A stretch of DNA of 64,000 bases from Mycolicibacillus trivialis (GTDB lineage Bacteria; Actinomycetota; Actinomycetes; Mycobacteriales; Mycobacteriaceae). Shown here piece after piece: positions 9,583-17,477 of this stretch (its first letter is position 1; each line of letters opens with the position of its first letter). Made by a program: the position numbers and the translations under genes. The notes under the pieces are model-generated. The model ran no database searches and had not been told where the DNA came from. It saw only the letters and a list, made by a program, of their open reading frames with translations. The DNA lies in NCBI RefSeq assembly GCF_002102395.1, contig NZ_LQPZ01000029.1, positions 57,821 to 121,820 of the forward strand. Reading direction: 5' to 3'.

Positions 9583-10074
9583 ATGACGTCGCTCACCGAG
9601 ATTCCGCTGACCACCCTCGACGGCCGACCCACCTCGCTGGCCGACTACCAGGACCGGGCGGTGCTGGTGGTCAACGTCGCCTCCAAGTGTGGGCTGACCC
9701 CGCAGTACACCGCGCTGCAGAAGCTCGCCGAGGACTACGCGGACCGCGGGCTCACCGTGATCGGTGTGCCGTGCAACCAGTTCATGGGCCAGGAGCCGGG
9801 CAGCCCGAAGGAGATCGCCGAGTTCTGCTCCACCAACTACGGGGTGACCTTCCCGCTGCTGGCCAAGACCGCGGTCAACGGCGACGACCGCCACCCGCTG
9901 TACGCCCGGCTCACCGAGGCCGCCGACGCCGACGGGCAGGCCGGCGACGTGCAGTGGAACTTCGAGAAATTCCTGCTCGCCCCGGGCGGGAAGGTCGTCA
10001 ACCGGTTCCGGCCGACCACCGCGCCTGATGCCGCCGAGGTGATCGAGGCCATCGAGGCAGTCCTCCCCGGCTGA
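9583..10074 (+). CDS. Glutathione-peroxidase-like thiol peroxidase
   Basis: A 163-residue thioredoxin-fold peroxidase that reduces hydroperoxides. Peroxidatic Cys36 lies in NVASKCGLT, Gln70 in the CNQFMGQEPG motif and the active-site Trp in WNFEKFL near residue 126, the conserved triad. Cys82 in EFCSTNYGVTFP is placed like the resolving Cys of thioredoxin-dependent bacterial GPx enzymes. A mycobacterial host lacks glutathione, so thioredoxin or a mycothiol-linked donor is the likely reductant (inference). ATG 9583 is preferred over the upstream in-frame start, which would read through the palindromic repeat. The stop overlaps the next gene's ATG (TGATG). Confidence 0.92.
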   Translation: MTSLTEIPLTTLDGRPTSLADYQDRAVLVVNVASKCGLTPQYTALQKLAEDYADRGLTVIGVPCNQFMGQEPGSPKEIAEFCSTNYGVTFPLLAKTAVNGDDRHPLYARLTEAADADGQAGDVQWNFEKFLLAPGGKVVNRFRPTTAPDAAEVIEAIEAVLPG

Positions 10075-11429
10075 TGAGGCTGCTCGGGCTGTCGAGGTCG
10101 CGGCTGACCAACGTGCACGCCGCGTCGGTCGGCTACCGCTTCCGGGAGAGCCTGTTTCTGCTGCCGGTGCTGGTGGTCGTCGCCGGGATGGCCCTGGCGG
10201 TGATCACCCACGCCGTCGACAAGGCGCTGGCACACCACGACACCGTGCCGTTCACGCTGCCGATGGACAGCAATGTCGCCACCACGCTGCTGGCCACCAT
10301 CGCGGGCGCGACGATCACCACCGCCGGGGTCATCTTCTCGCTGACCATCGTGAGCCTGCAGCTGGCCAGCTCGCAGCTCTCGCCGCGGGTGATGCGCTGG
10401 TTCATCCGCGACCGGCTCAGCCAGATGGTGATCGGCCTGCTGGTGGCCACCTTCGTCTACTGCGTGCTGACGCTGCCGACGTTGACCGGCGAGACCTCGG
10501 TGCCCGCCCCGCCGATCTCGGTCACGGTGGCCGTCGTGCTCACCATCGTCACGATCATCGTCATCATCGCCCACCTCGATCACCTCGCGCATCGGCTCGA
10601 GGTCGGGCAGGTGGTGCGCGAGATCGCCGCCGAGGGCTCCGCGGTGATCGACGCCGTCGCCGCGGCCACCGCGCGGGAGAAACCCGCACCGGAGTGCAAT
10701 ATGCGCGCACCCGAGGACGCGCTGCGCCTCACCTCCCCGATCAACGGCTGGGTCAGCCGGGTCGATGTGGACCGCCTACTCGCGGTGCTGCCGGCCGGGG
10801 CGACGATCCGGCTGGAGACCCGGGTGGGCGCCTACATCCACCGCGGCCAGCCGGTGGCCACCGTCTGGCCGCCGCCGCAGCGGGCCAAACGTCTGGAGCG
10901 GCAGGTCGCCCGCGCGGTCGCGGTCAGCGGAAGCCGAACCATGCAGGAGGACATCGACTTCGCGTTCCGTCAGCTCGTCGACATCGGATTGCGCGCACTG
11001 AGTTCGGCGATCAACGACCCCACCACCGCGGTCGAGGCCACCCTGCGGGTCGGCAGCCTGTTGCGCCGGCTGCTGCTGGTCCCCGCCCCGGCGCGCGCGG
11101 TCGCAGGCGCCGACGGCCGGATCCTGTTGCGGCCGTGGAACCTCGACGCCGGTGAGTACATCGCCCACGGCTTCGACCAGCTGCGTCAGGTCGCGCCTCG
11201 CCAGCCCCTGGTGGCCGCCACCCTGCTTCGGGTGCTGCGGATGCTGATCTTCCACGTCGAACAACACGACCGCCCCGAACACGTTCCCGCGCTGCGTGAG
11301 CAGATCGACCTGCTGCTCGAGGCGCTCGACAAGGCCGATCTGAGCCCCCACGACCTCAAACGCCTACGCGCGGTGTCGATGAACGTCACCGACCCGGCCG
11401 ACCACAGTTACCGCGGCCTGACACCCTGA
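10074..11429 (+). CDS. DUF2254 membrane protein
   Basis: A 451-residue protein with four hydrophobic helices in the first 170 residues (near 23-45, 66-95, 118-140 and 146-168) and a soluble C-terminal region. The conserved stretch IFSLTIVSLQLASSQLSPR between helices two and three and INDPTTAVEATLRV near residue 310 are typical of DUF2254 proteins. The function of the family is unknown. Its 1-bp stop/start overlap with the GPx gene implies co-transcription. It has no signal peptide and is probably in the plasma membrane. Confidence 0.83.
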   Translation: MRLLGLSRSRLTNVHAASVGYRFRESLFLLPVLVVVAGMALAVITHAVDKALAHHDTVPFTLPMDSNVATTLLATIAGATITTAGVIFSLTIVSLQLASSQLSPRVMRWFIRDRLSQMVIGLLVATFVYCVLTLPTLTGETSVPAPPISVTVAVVLTIVTIIVIIAHLDHLAHRLEVGQVVREIAAEGSAVIDAVAAATAREKPAPECNMRAPEDALRLTSPINGWVSRVDVDRLLAVLPAGATIRLETRVGAYIHRGQPVATVWPPPQRAKRLERQVARAVAVSGSRTMQEDIDFAFRQLVDIGLRALSSAINDPTTAVEATLRVGSLLRRLLLVPAPARAVAGADGRILLRPWNLDAGEYIAHGFDQLRQVAPRQPLVAATLLRVLRMLIFHVEQHDRPEHVPALREQIDLLLEALDKADLSPHDLKRLRAVSMNVTDPADHSYRGLTP

Positions 11430-11488
11430 GCACCGCCAGGTCGCCTGCGCTTCACCGTCCGGACACTTGGGTCGGGCAGGCTGGGGCC

Positions 11489-12193
11489 GTGACTGGAGAA
11501 CTGATCGTTTCGGTGTCGCGGATCGGCGCGCACACCCGCGACGACGTCGCACGCTTCTGCGCCGAACTGGACGCCCGCAACATCCCGACCTCGCTGCTGG
11601 TGGCGCCGCGCCTGAAGCACGGCTACCGACTGGAGAACGACCCGAGGACCGTGGCCTGGCTCACCGAGCGCCGCGCCGGCGGCGATGCCGTCGTGCTGCA
11701 CGGCTACGACGAGGCCGCCACCCGCGGCAGGCGCGCCGAGTTCGCCCTGCTGCCCGCCCACGAGGCGAACCTGCGACTGCTCGGCGCCGACCGTGTCCTC
11801 GAACACGTCGGACTGCGCACCCGGCTGTTCGCCGCGCCCGGCTGGGTGGTCTCGCCGGGCGCATTGCAGGCGTTGCCGCGCAACGGGTTCCGCCTGGTGG
11901 CCGGGCTGCATGGCGTCACCGACCTGGTGACCGGCGTCACCGCACCGGCACGGGTCCTCGGTATCGGGGAAGGTTTCCTCACCGAGCCGTGGTGGTGCCG
12001 GATGCTGGTGCGCGCCGCCGACCGCACCGCGAGCCGCGGCGGCACCGTGCGCTTGACCATCGCCGCCACGCAGTTGGACAAGCCCGCGCCGTTCCAGGCG
12101 ATGCTCGACGCCGTCGACGCCGCGCTGTCCCACGGAGCGGTCCCGGCCGCCTACCGTTGGCAGCGCGCCGACGCGGTCGCCGAGGTCGCCTGA
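11489..12193 (+). CDS. DUF2334 polysaccharide-deacetylase-like protein (Rv0784-like)
   Basis: A 234-residue protein with a GTG start. The first strand VSVSRIGAHTRDDVARFC and LHGYDEAATRGRRAEF resemble DUF2334 proteins, a branch of the NodB/polysaccharide deacetylase fold, with LHGYD in place of the usual metal-binding His motif region. No signal peptide is visible, which argues against a secreted peptidoglycan deacetylase. CAGGCT lies 6 bases before the GTG and may act as a degenerate -10 box. The position between the DUF2254 gene and the FAD dehydrogenase fits M. tuberculosis Rv0784. The activity is unknown. Confidence 0.75.
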   Translation: MTGELIVSVSRIGAHTRDDVARFCAELDARNIPTSLLVAPRLKHGYRLENDPRTVAWLTERRAGGDAVVLHGYDEAATRGRRAEFALLPAHEANLRLLGADRVLEHVGLRTRLFAAPGWVVSPGALQALPRNGFRLVAGLHGVTDLVTGVTAPARVLGIGEGFLTEPWWCRMLVRAADRTASRGGTVRLTIAATQLDKPAPFQAMLDAVDAALSHGAVPAAYRWQRADAVAEVA

Positions 12194-12215
12194 CCCCCGC
12201 CCGCCTGTCCTCGCG

Positions 12216-12302
12216 CCGCCAACCCCCGCGTCACCCATCCCCGCGTCGCCTACGCCCGCGTCGCCCATCCCCGCGCCGCCCATCCGCGTCGCCCATCCCC
12301 GC
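12216..12302. repeat. Degenerate ~15-bp tandem repeats
   Basis: About six imperfect copies of a C-rich unit close to CCCGCGTCGCCCATC run up to the left end of palindrome copy 2. The 288-bp gap 12194-12481 contains this array, the palindrome and a short GCGAGTCCGCGGGTGG-like repeat (about 12359-12400), and no coding frame that I trust. Confidence 0.75.
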
Positions 12303-12358
12303 GAGTGAAGTTCCTGGGCGGAAAAACCGCCCAAATTCCGCCATAGAGCTTCACTCGC
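12303..12358. repeat. 56-bp dispersed palindromic repeat, copy 2
   Basis: It has the same length and layout as 9508-9563: inverted ends GAGTGAAG and CTTCACTC, plus an inner inverted pair GGGCGGaaaaaCCGCCC. An intact copy should fold into a long hairpin on either strand. As with copy 1, it follows a short tandem array and precedes a leaderless-type promoter. Confidence 0.87.
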
Positions 12359-12467
12359 GGGCGAGTCCGCGGGTGGTCCGCGGGCGAGTCCGCAGACGAA
12401 ACCGCGCGCGGAGCCGTCGACTGGAACTGTCGTCTTGAGATCGAGCCGCAACCCGGCCGGCAGCGAC

Positions 12468-12473
12468 TAGGCT
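12468..12473 (+). promoter_or_regulatory. -10 element TAGGCT for the FAD dehydrogenase
   Basis: TAGGCT lies 8 bases before ATG 12482, and no Shine-Dalgarno sequence is seen. A leaderless or nearly leaderless transcript is likely. Confidence 0.5.
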
Positions 12474-12481
12474 CGGACGCC

Positions 12482-14125
12482 ATGGATGCTGACGCCATCA
12501 TCGTCGGAGCCGGCCTGGCCGGGCTGGTCGCGGCCTGCGAACTGGTCGACCGCGGTCGCCGGGTGCTCATCGTCGACCAGGAGAACGCCGCCAACCTCGG
12601 CGGGCAGGCCTACTGGTCGTTCGGCGGGCTGTTCTTCGTCGACAGCCCCGAACAGCGTCGCCTCGGCGTGCGGGACAGCCATGAGTTGGCGTTGCAGGAC
12701 TGGCTGGGTACGGCCGGCTTCGACCGCGCGGAAGACCACTGGCCGCGGCAGTGGGCGCACGCCTACGTCGACTTCGCCGCCGGAGAGAAGCGCAGTTGGC
12801 TGCGACAGCGTGGGCTGAAGATCTTCCCGCTGGTGGGGTGGGCCGAACGCGGCGGCTACGATGCCCTCGGCCACGGCAACTCGGTACCGCGCTTCCACAT
12901 CACCTGGGGCACCGGGCCCGGACTGGTAGAGATCTTCGCCAACCGGCTGTTGGACCATCCGCGGGTGCGGTTCGCCTACCGGCACCGGGTCGACGAACTG
13001 ATCGTCGAGCAGGGTGCGGTGACCGGGGTGCGCGGGGCAGTGCTGGAACCTTCGTCGCTGCCGCGCGGGGTCGCGTCGTCGCGGACCACGGTGGGCGACT
13101 TCGAACTTCGCGCACCCGCCGTGCTGGTGACCAGCGGCGGGATCGGCGCGAACCTGGACCTGGTGCGCAAGAACTGGCCGTCGCGGATGGGGCGGGTGCC
13201 CGAGCAGTTGCTGGCCGGGGTGCCGGCGCACGTCGACGGCCGCATGATCGGCATCACCGAGGACGCGGGCGGACGGGTGATCAACCGAGACCGCATGTGG
13301 CACTACACCGAAGGCATCACCAACTACGACCCGGTCTGGCCCGACCACGGCATCCGCATCATCCCCGGGCCGTCGTCGCTGTGGCTGGACGCGGCGGGCA
13401 AGCGACTGCCCGGGCCGCTGTATCCCGGGTTCGACACGCTCGGCACGCTGGAGTACATCGCCGGCTCGGGCTACGACTACACCTGGTTTGTGCTCAACGC
13501 CAAGATCATCGAGAAGGAGTTCGCCCTCTCCGGACAGGAGCAGAATCCCGATCTGACCCACCGCAGCCTGCGTCAATTGCTGTCCTCGCGCGCCAAGTCC
13601 GGCCCGCCGCCGCCGGTGCAGGCCTTCGTCGACCGCGGAGTGGACTTCGTGCACGCGAGTTCGCTGCGCGAGCTGGTGGCGGCGATGAACGATCTGCCCG
13701 ACGTGCTGCCGCTGGACTACGCCACCGTCGAGGCCGAGGTCACCGCTCGCGACCGCGAGGTGGCCAACAAGTTCAGCAAGGACGGCCAGATCACCGCGAT
13801 CCACGGCGCACGCGCCTACCTGGGCGACCGGGTGAGCCGGGTGGTGGCGCCGCACCGCATCACCGACCCGAAAGCCGGCCCGCTGATCGCGGTCAAGCTG
13901 CACATCCTCACGCGGAAGACGTTGGGCGGGTTGGAAACCGACCTGGACTCCCGGGTGCTCACCGCCGACGGCTCCCCGCTGTCCGGGCTGTATGCCGCCG
14001 GGGAGGTCGCCGGGTTCGGCGGTGGCGGGGTGCACGGTTATCGCGCGCTGGAGGGCACGTTCCTGGGCGGCTGCATCTTCTCCGGCCGCGCGGCCGGGCG
14101 GGCCGCCGCCCGCGATACCGCGTAG
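12482..14125 (+). CDS. FAD-binding dehydrogenase (Rv0785-like)
   Basis: A 547-residue flavoprotein of the fumarate-reductase/3-ketosteroid-dehydrogenase superfamily. The dinucleotide-binding fold opens the protein (IIVGAGLAGLVAACEL, residues 5-20), followed by the acidic ribose-binding end of the second strand. The C-terminal FAD segment GLYAAGEVAGFGGGGVHGYRALEG near residue 505 is characteristic. VLVTSGGIGANLDLVRKNWP near 213 is the mid FAD segment. The substrate is unknown; ketosteroid-type dehydrogenation is one possibility. No partner subunit or ferredoxin is next to it. It stands alone, flanked on both sides by repeat-filled gaps. Confidence 0.9.
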   Translation: MDADAIIVGAGLAGLVAACELVDRGRRVLIVDQENAANLGGQAYWSFGGLFFVDSPEQRRLGVRDSHELALQDWLGTAGFDRAEDHWPRQWAHAYVDFAAGEKRSWLRQRGLKIFPLVGWAERGGYDALGHGNSVPRFHITWGTGPGLVEIFANRLLDHPRVRFAYRHRVDELIVEQGAVTGVRGAVLEPSSLPRGVASSRTTVGDFELRAPAVLVTSGGIGANLDLVRKNWPSRMGRVPEQLLAGVPAHVDGRMIGITEDAGGRVINRDRMWHYTEGITNYDPVWPDHGIRIIPGPSSLWLDAAGKRLPGPLYPGFDTLGTLEYIAGSGYDYTWFVLNAKIIEKEFALSGQEQNPDLTHRSLRQLLSSRAKSGPPPPVQAFVDRGVDFVHASSLRELVAAMNDLPDVLPLDYATVEAEVTARDREVANKFSKDGQITAIHGARAYLGDRVSRVVAPHRITDPKAGPLIAVKLHILTRKTLGGLETDLDSRVLTADGSPLSGLYAAGEVAGFGGGGVHGYRALEGTFLGGCIFSGRAAGRAAARDTA

Positions 14126-14165
14126 GGGCTCGCCGGGCGCCCGCCCGCGCCCGTGCCGAATGCCC

Positions 14166-14217
14166 AGCGTGCGCGTATGTTCACGCTCGCGCTCGAACGT
14201 GAACCTGTGCGCACGCT
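14166..14217. repeat. 52-bp palindromic element, copy A
   Basis: The ends AGCGTGCGC and GCGCACGCT are a perfect 9-bp inverted pair, with a second inverted pair GTTCACG/CGTGAAC inside. Copy B at 14258-14309 has the same length and order. It lies in the 256-bp gap between two convergent genes, where no gene is seen. Confidence 0.88.
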
Positions 14218-14257
14218 CGTCGGAGTAGGGCTGCGAGGCCTGCACCCGCCCACGCCG

Positions 14258-14309
14258 AACGTGCGCGTATGTTCACGCTCGGCCTCGAACGTGCGCCTGT
14301 GCGCACGCT
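14258..14309. repeat. 52-bp palindromic element, copy B
   Basis: It matches copy A over the shared block GTGCGCGTATGTTCACGCTC and over CTGTGCGCACGCTC at the right end. The inner arm differs, so it is a diverged copy. It is followed directly by a 14-bp tandem array. Confidence 0.85.
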
Positions 14310-14312
14310 CGG

Positions 14313-14352
14313 CGTTGGGTGGCGGGCGTTGGGTGGCGGGCGTTGGGGCGGG
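14313..14352. repeat. 14-bp tandem repeat, about 2.9 copies
   Basis: CGTTGGGTGGCGGG is repeated at 14313-14326 and 14327-14340, with a truncated copy to about 14352. It ends 30 bp before the stop codon of the convergent MBL-fold gene. Confidence 0.85.
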
Positions 14353-14381
14353 AGTAGGGCAACAGGCGGTAGACCCACCCC

Positions 14382-15020
14382 TCAGAACCGCACCGACGAC
14401 TCCTCGGGCAGCACCTGAAAGTCCGTGTCGCACATCTCGGCGAGCCGCGAGTGGTAGATGCCGCGGGCATCGGGGGCGATGATGCCCTGGTGGATCGGCA
14501 CGGCCTGCGCGGGCGCCACCGCCCGCAGGTAGTCGACGGCCTCGGCGATCTTCATCCACGGCGCGGCCGCCGGGGTCGCCAGCACCGCCACCGGCTCATC
14601 GGGCACGAACAGCGCGTCACCGGGATGCATGAACGCCGCCCGCTCATCGCCGTCGTCCACCAGATACGAAATGTTGTCCACCACCGGGATTTCCGGGTGG
14701 ATCACCGCATGCTTGCCACCCACCCCGCGAACGGTCAACTCACCGATCGTCAGTCGGTCGCCGACCTGCACCGCCCGCCACGGCTCGCCGAGTTGCGCGG
14801 CGGTCTGCGGGTCCGCATACAGTGCCGCACCGGGATTGGCGTCGATGAGCGCCGGCAGCCGCGCGGTGTCGGCGTGGTCGGGATGCTGATGGGTGACCAG
14901 GATCGCCGACAGGCCGGTGATGCCCTCGAAGCCGTGGGAGAACGTCCCGGGGTCGAACAGCACGGTGGTGTGGCCGAAGTCGGCGAGCAGGCAGGAATGC
15001 CCGAAATGCGTCAGTTCCAT
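14382..15020 (-). CDS. MBL-fold metallo-hydrolase (Rv0786c-like)
   Basis: A 212-residue hydrolase of the UlaG/UPF0173 type in the metallo-beta-lactamase superfamily. The metal-binding motif THQHPDHAD (His44, His46, Asp48, His49) is intact; GHSCLL near residue 7 and [10 protein letters not shown] near 137 are also typical, and a C-terminal IHQG supplies the last His. The protein is cytoplasmic by appearance. The substrate is unknown; relatives act on lactone or phosphodiester bonds. The gene is convergent with the FAD dehydrogenase across the palindrome-filled gap and divergent from the secreted protein gene at 15065. Confidence 0.87.
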   Translation of the reverse strand: MELTHFGHSCLLADFGHTTVLFDPGTFSHGFEGITGLSAILVTHQHPDHADTARLPALIDANPGAALYADPQTAAQLGEPWRAVQVGDRLTIGELTVRGVGGKHAVIHPEIPVVDNISYLVDDGDERAAFMHPGDALFVPDEPVAVLATPAAAPWMKIAEAVDYLRAVAPAQAVPIHQGIIAPDARGIYHSRLAEMCDTDFQVLPEESSVRF

Positions 15021-15064
15021 ACCCCCGATTGTGCGACGATTGCCCGCGGAGGGGGTGAGGTTCG

Positions 15065-15715
15065 GTGCGACGTGTCCTGGCCGCGGTCCTGCTGGCCGCC
15101 GCGTTCCCGATGGCCCCGACCGCCCACGCCGAGCCGGAGACCTGCCCGGCGGTCTGCGACCGCATCCCGAACACCGCCTGGATCGCACCCGGCGCCCTAC
15201 CGCTCAACACCGTCTACCGCTGGCCGCGACCGGCCGACATCGCCCAGCCAGGCCCGCCGCGATTCCGGTTCGAGGAACTCTGCGCCACCCCCACCGTGCC
15301 AGACGATCCCCGCAACTACGCCGTTCGCGGACAGGCCACCGTCGTCAACCCGGACGGGCAGTGGCAACTGGACGCCCAGATCCTGCACTGGCGCGGCGAG
15401 ACCTGGCGCGGCGGCGAGCTGACCGCCCAGGCCTACCGCGGCGCCGTCGACGCGGTGCTGTCCTGCCAGCGCACCGCTCCCGCCCAGTCGCCGTCGCTGA
15501 CCGTCGAGGACGGCCGCGGGATGGCCGCGGTGATCTCCGGGCCGCTGGTCGTGCACACCTACCTGGTGTCGCACCCGGCCAGCAGCACGCTGGCCGCGCT
15601 GACCCTGTGGTCCGCCTCCCCGCCCGCGGTGGGGTGGCCGATCCTCGACGACACCCGGGTGCTCGATGCGCTGGCGGCACCGCTGTGTGCGGCCTATCTG
15701 GGCTCGTGCGGATAG
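15065..15715 (+). CDS. Secreted protein of unknown function
   Basis: A 216-residue protein starting at GTG. It has a Sec signal peptide (MRRVLAAVLLAAAFPMAPTAHA, likely cut after AHA at residue 22). The mature part has six Cys residues, including the C-terminal LGSCG, so disulfides are likely. I do not recognise the family. It sits immediately before purS (40 bp), as a secreted or hypothetical gene does in other mycobacteria, but it shows no link with purine synthesis. Confidence 0.75.
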   Translation: MRRVLAAVLLAAAFPMAPTAHAEPETCPAVCDRIPNTAWIAPGALPLNTVYRWPRPADIAQPGPPRFRFEELCATPTVPDDPRNYAVRGQATVVNPDGQWQLDAQILHWRGETWRGGELTAQAYRGAVDAVLSCQRTAPAQSPSLTVEDGRGMAAVISGPLVVHTYLVSHPASSTLAALTLWSASPPAVGWPILDDTRVLDALAAPLCAAYLGSCG

Positions 15716-15755
15716 AGTTGGCGCCGAACCAGAAGTCCAACAGCAAGGAGCGGCG

Positions 15756-15995
15756 GTGGCCCGGGTGGTGGTGCACGTGATGCCCAAAGAGGAGATCCTG
15801 GACCCCCAGGGCCAGGCGATCGCCGGCGCGTTGGGCCGGCTCGGGCACACCGGGGTCGCCGCGGTGCGGCAGGGCAAACGCTTCGAACTCGAGGTCGACG
15901 ACACCGTCGGCGACGACGAACTCGCCGAGATCGCCGAATCCCTGCTGGCCAACACCGTGATCGAGGACTGGTCGATCAGCCGGGAGCCGCAGTGA
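15756..15995 (+). CDS. purS: FGAM synthetase small subunit PurS
   Basis: A 79-residue subunit that bridges PurQ and PurL in the three-part formylglycinamide ribonucleotide amidotransferase. [18 protein letters not shown] at the start and NTVIEDWSI at the end are diagnostic. GTG 15756 is chosen because AAGGAG lies at 15745-15750, five bases upstream. The in-frame extension to 15666 overlaps the secreted protein gene and is not needed. The stop overlaps purQ by four bases (GTGA), so stoichiometric translation of the two subunits is likely. Confidence 0.94.
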   Translation: MARVVVHVMPKEEILDPQGQAIAGALGRLGHTGVAAVRQGKRFELEVDDTVGDDELAEIAESLLANTVIEDWSISREPQ

Positions 15996-16666
15996 CCGCC
16001 CGGGTGGGAGTGATCACCTTCCCCGGCACCCTCGACGACGTCGACGCCGCCCGCGCCATCCGCTACGTCGGCGCCGAGCCGGTGTCGCTGTGGCACGCCG
16101 ACGCCGACCTCAAGGGCGTCGACGCGGTCGTCGTTCCCGGCGGCTTCTCCTACGGCGACTACCTGCGTGCCGGCGCCATCGCCCGGTTCGCGCCGGTGAT
16201 GACCGAGGTCGTCGACGCCGCCGGCCGCGGCCTGCCGGTGCTGGGCATCTGCAACGGCTTCCAGGTGCTCTGCGAGGCCGGCCTGCTGCCCGGGGCACTC
16301 ACCCGCAACGCCGGGCTGCACTTCCTCTGCCGCGACGTGTGGCTGCGGGTCACCTCGACCCGCACCGCCTGGACGACGCGGTTCGAGCCCGACGCCGACC
16401 TGCTGGTCCCGCTGAAATCCGGGGAGGGCCGCTACGTCGCCCCCGACGCGGTCCTCGACGAGCTCGAGGGTGAGGGCCGGGTGGTGTTCCGCTACCTGGA
16501 GAACCCCAACGGCTCCCAGCGCGACATCGCCGGCATCGCCTCGGCCAACGGCCGGGTGGTCGGGTTGATGCCGCACCCGGAGCACGCCATCGAGGCGCTC
16601 ACCGGCCCCTCCGACGACGGGTTGGGCCTGTTCTACTCCGCGCTGGACGCCGTTTTGACCGCCTGA
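15992..16666 (+). CDS. purQ: FGAM synthetase glutaminase subunit PurQ
   Basis: A 224-residue class I glutamine amidotransferase that feeds ammonia to PurL. The nucleophile is Cys87 in the elbow LGICNGFQ; the His/Glu pair lies in MPHPEHAIE near the C-terminus. [15 protein letters not shown] near residue 47 forms the oxyanion region. It is coupled to purS by a GTGA overlap and is convergent with the encapsulin gene 7 bp away. purL is encoded 3.2 kb downstream rather than next to it. Confidence 0.96.
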   Translation: MTARVGVITFPGTLDDVDAARAIRYVGAEPVSLWHADADLKGVDAVVVPGGFSYGDYLRAGAIARFAPVMTEVVDAAGRGLPVLGICNGFQVLCEAGLLPGALTRNAGLHFLCRDVWLRVTSTRTAWTTRFEPDADLLVPLKSGEGRYVAPDAVLDELEGEGRVVFRYLENPNGSQRDIAGIASANGRVVGLMPHPEHAIEALTGPSDDGLGLFYSALDAVLTA

Positions 16667-16673
16667 GCCGACG

Positions 16674-17477
16674 TCAGGACGTCTGCAGGCAGACCGACGC
16701 CTCGTCGGTGTAGCTGAGGAAGGTCAGCGTCTCCTGCAGGTACAGCTGCACGGTGTCGGCGTCGTGACCCAGGTAGCCGATCGACACGTCGGTGCCCAGC
16801 TGCAGGTCGAAGTCGCCGCCGCGGGTGGTCACCACGAACGCCCCGTCGATGGCCGGCGCCCAGATGATGTCGCCCTCGCCGACCAGCCGGCGGATGTGCT
16901 CGCGGACCGGGTAGCCGTGCTGGGTGGTCTCGCTGACCTGGGTGTAGGTGTCGGCCGACAGCAGCACTGAGTACGGCCCGTCCACACCGGCCAGCCGCAG
17001 CTCGGAGAGCGCCTGGCTGATCACATCGGGGATCTCGCGGGCGTCGGCGGGCAGGGTCAGCGCCGGGTTGGAGCTGGTGGCGCGGATGCCGTCGATCGAG
17101 GCGGCCGGGTAGCCCTCGAAGATGGCCCGGTCCTCGGCGAACGCCAGCTTCTTGGCGGCGTCCTTGACCGGGTCGAAGTCGGCGTCATTGGAGCCGCGCT
17201 CCACGTCGTCGATCTCGGCGCGGGACAGGGTGAACGGCACCCGCAGCCGCACCAGCGGCTTGCTGTCGCGCAGCTGGGCGATCACTCCGTCGCCGGGGGC
17301 GTCGACGGCGGTCAGCCGCCCGGTGCCGATCGCGGCGGCCTCCGGACCGCCGGCGTCGGACACGTCGACCACCCGGCGGCCGGCGATGTGCCGCTTGAAC
17401 GTGCGGGAGGCCTCCTCCTCGATCTCCGCCCAGGCGGCGTCGGTGACGGGGGCGAGCTCACGGTAGAGGTTGTTCAT
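16674..17477 (-). CDS. cfp29: Encapsulin shell protein (Cfp29/Rv0798c-like)
   Basis: A 267-residue HK97-fold protein that self-assembles into a protein nanocompartment. The N-terminus MNNLYRELAPVTDAAWAEIEEEA and the C-terminal TFLSYTDEASVCLQ region match family 1 encapsulins of mycobacteria. The start codon overlaps the DyP stop by four bases (ATGA), so shell follows cargo on one mRNA. The shell would hold the DyP peroxidase through the cargo peptide at its C-terminus. Its length equals that of the M. tuberculosis protein. Confidence 0.96.
   Translation of the reverse strand: MNNLYRELAPVTDAAWAEIEEEASRTFKRHIAGRRVVDVSDAGGPEAAAIGTGRLTAVDAPGDGVIAQLRDSKPLVRLRVPFTLSRAEIDDVERGSNDADFDPVKDAAKKLAFAEDRAIFEGYPAASIDGIRATSSNPALTLPADAREIPDVISQALSELRLAGVDGPYSVLLSADTYTQVSETTQHGYPVREHIRRLVGEGDIIWAPAIDGAFVVTTRGGDFDLQLGTDVSIGYLGHDADTVQLYLQETLTFLSYTDEASVCLQTS

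Noticed and set aside
14166..14309. CRISPR array
   Set aside because: There are only two palindromic units, they are imperfect copies, no regular spacers exist and no cas gene is in the window.
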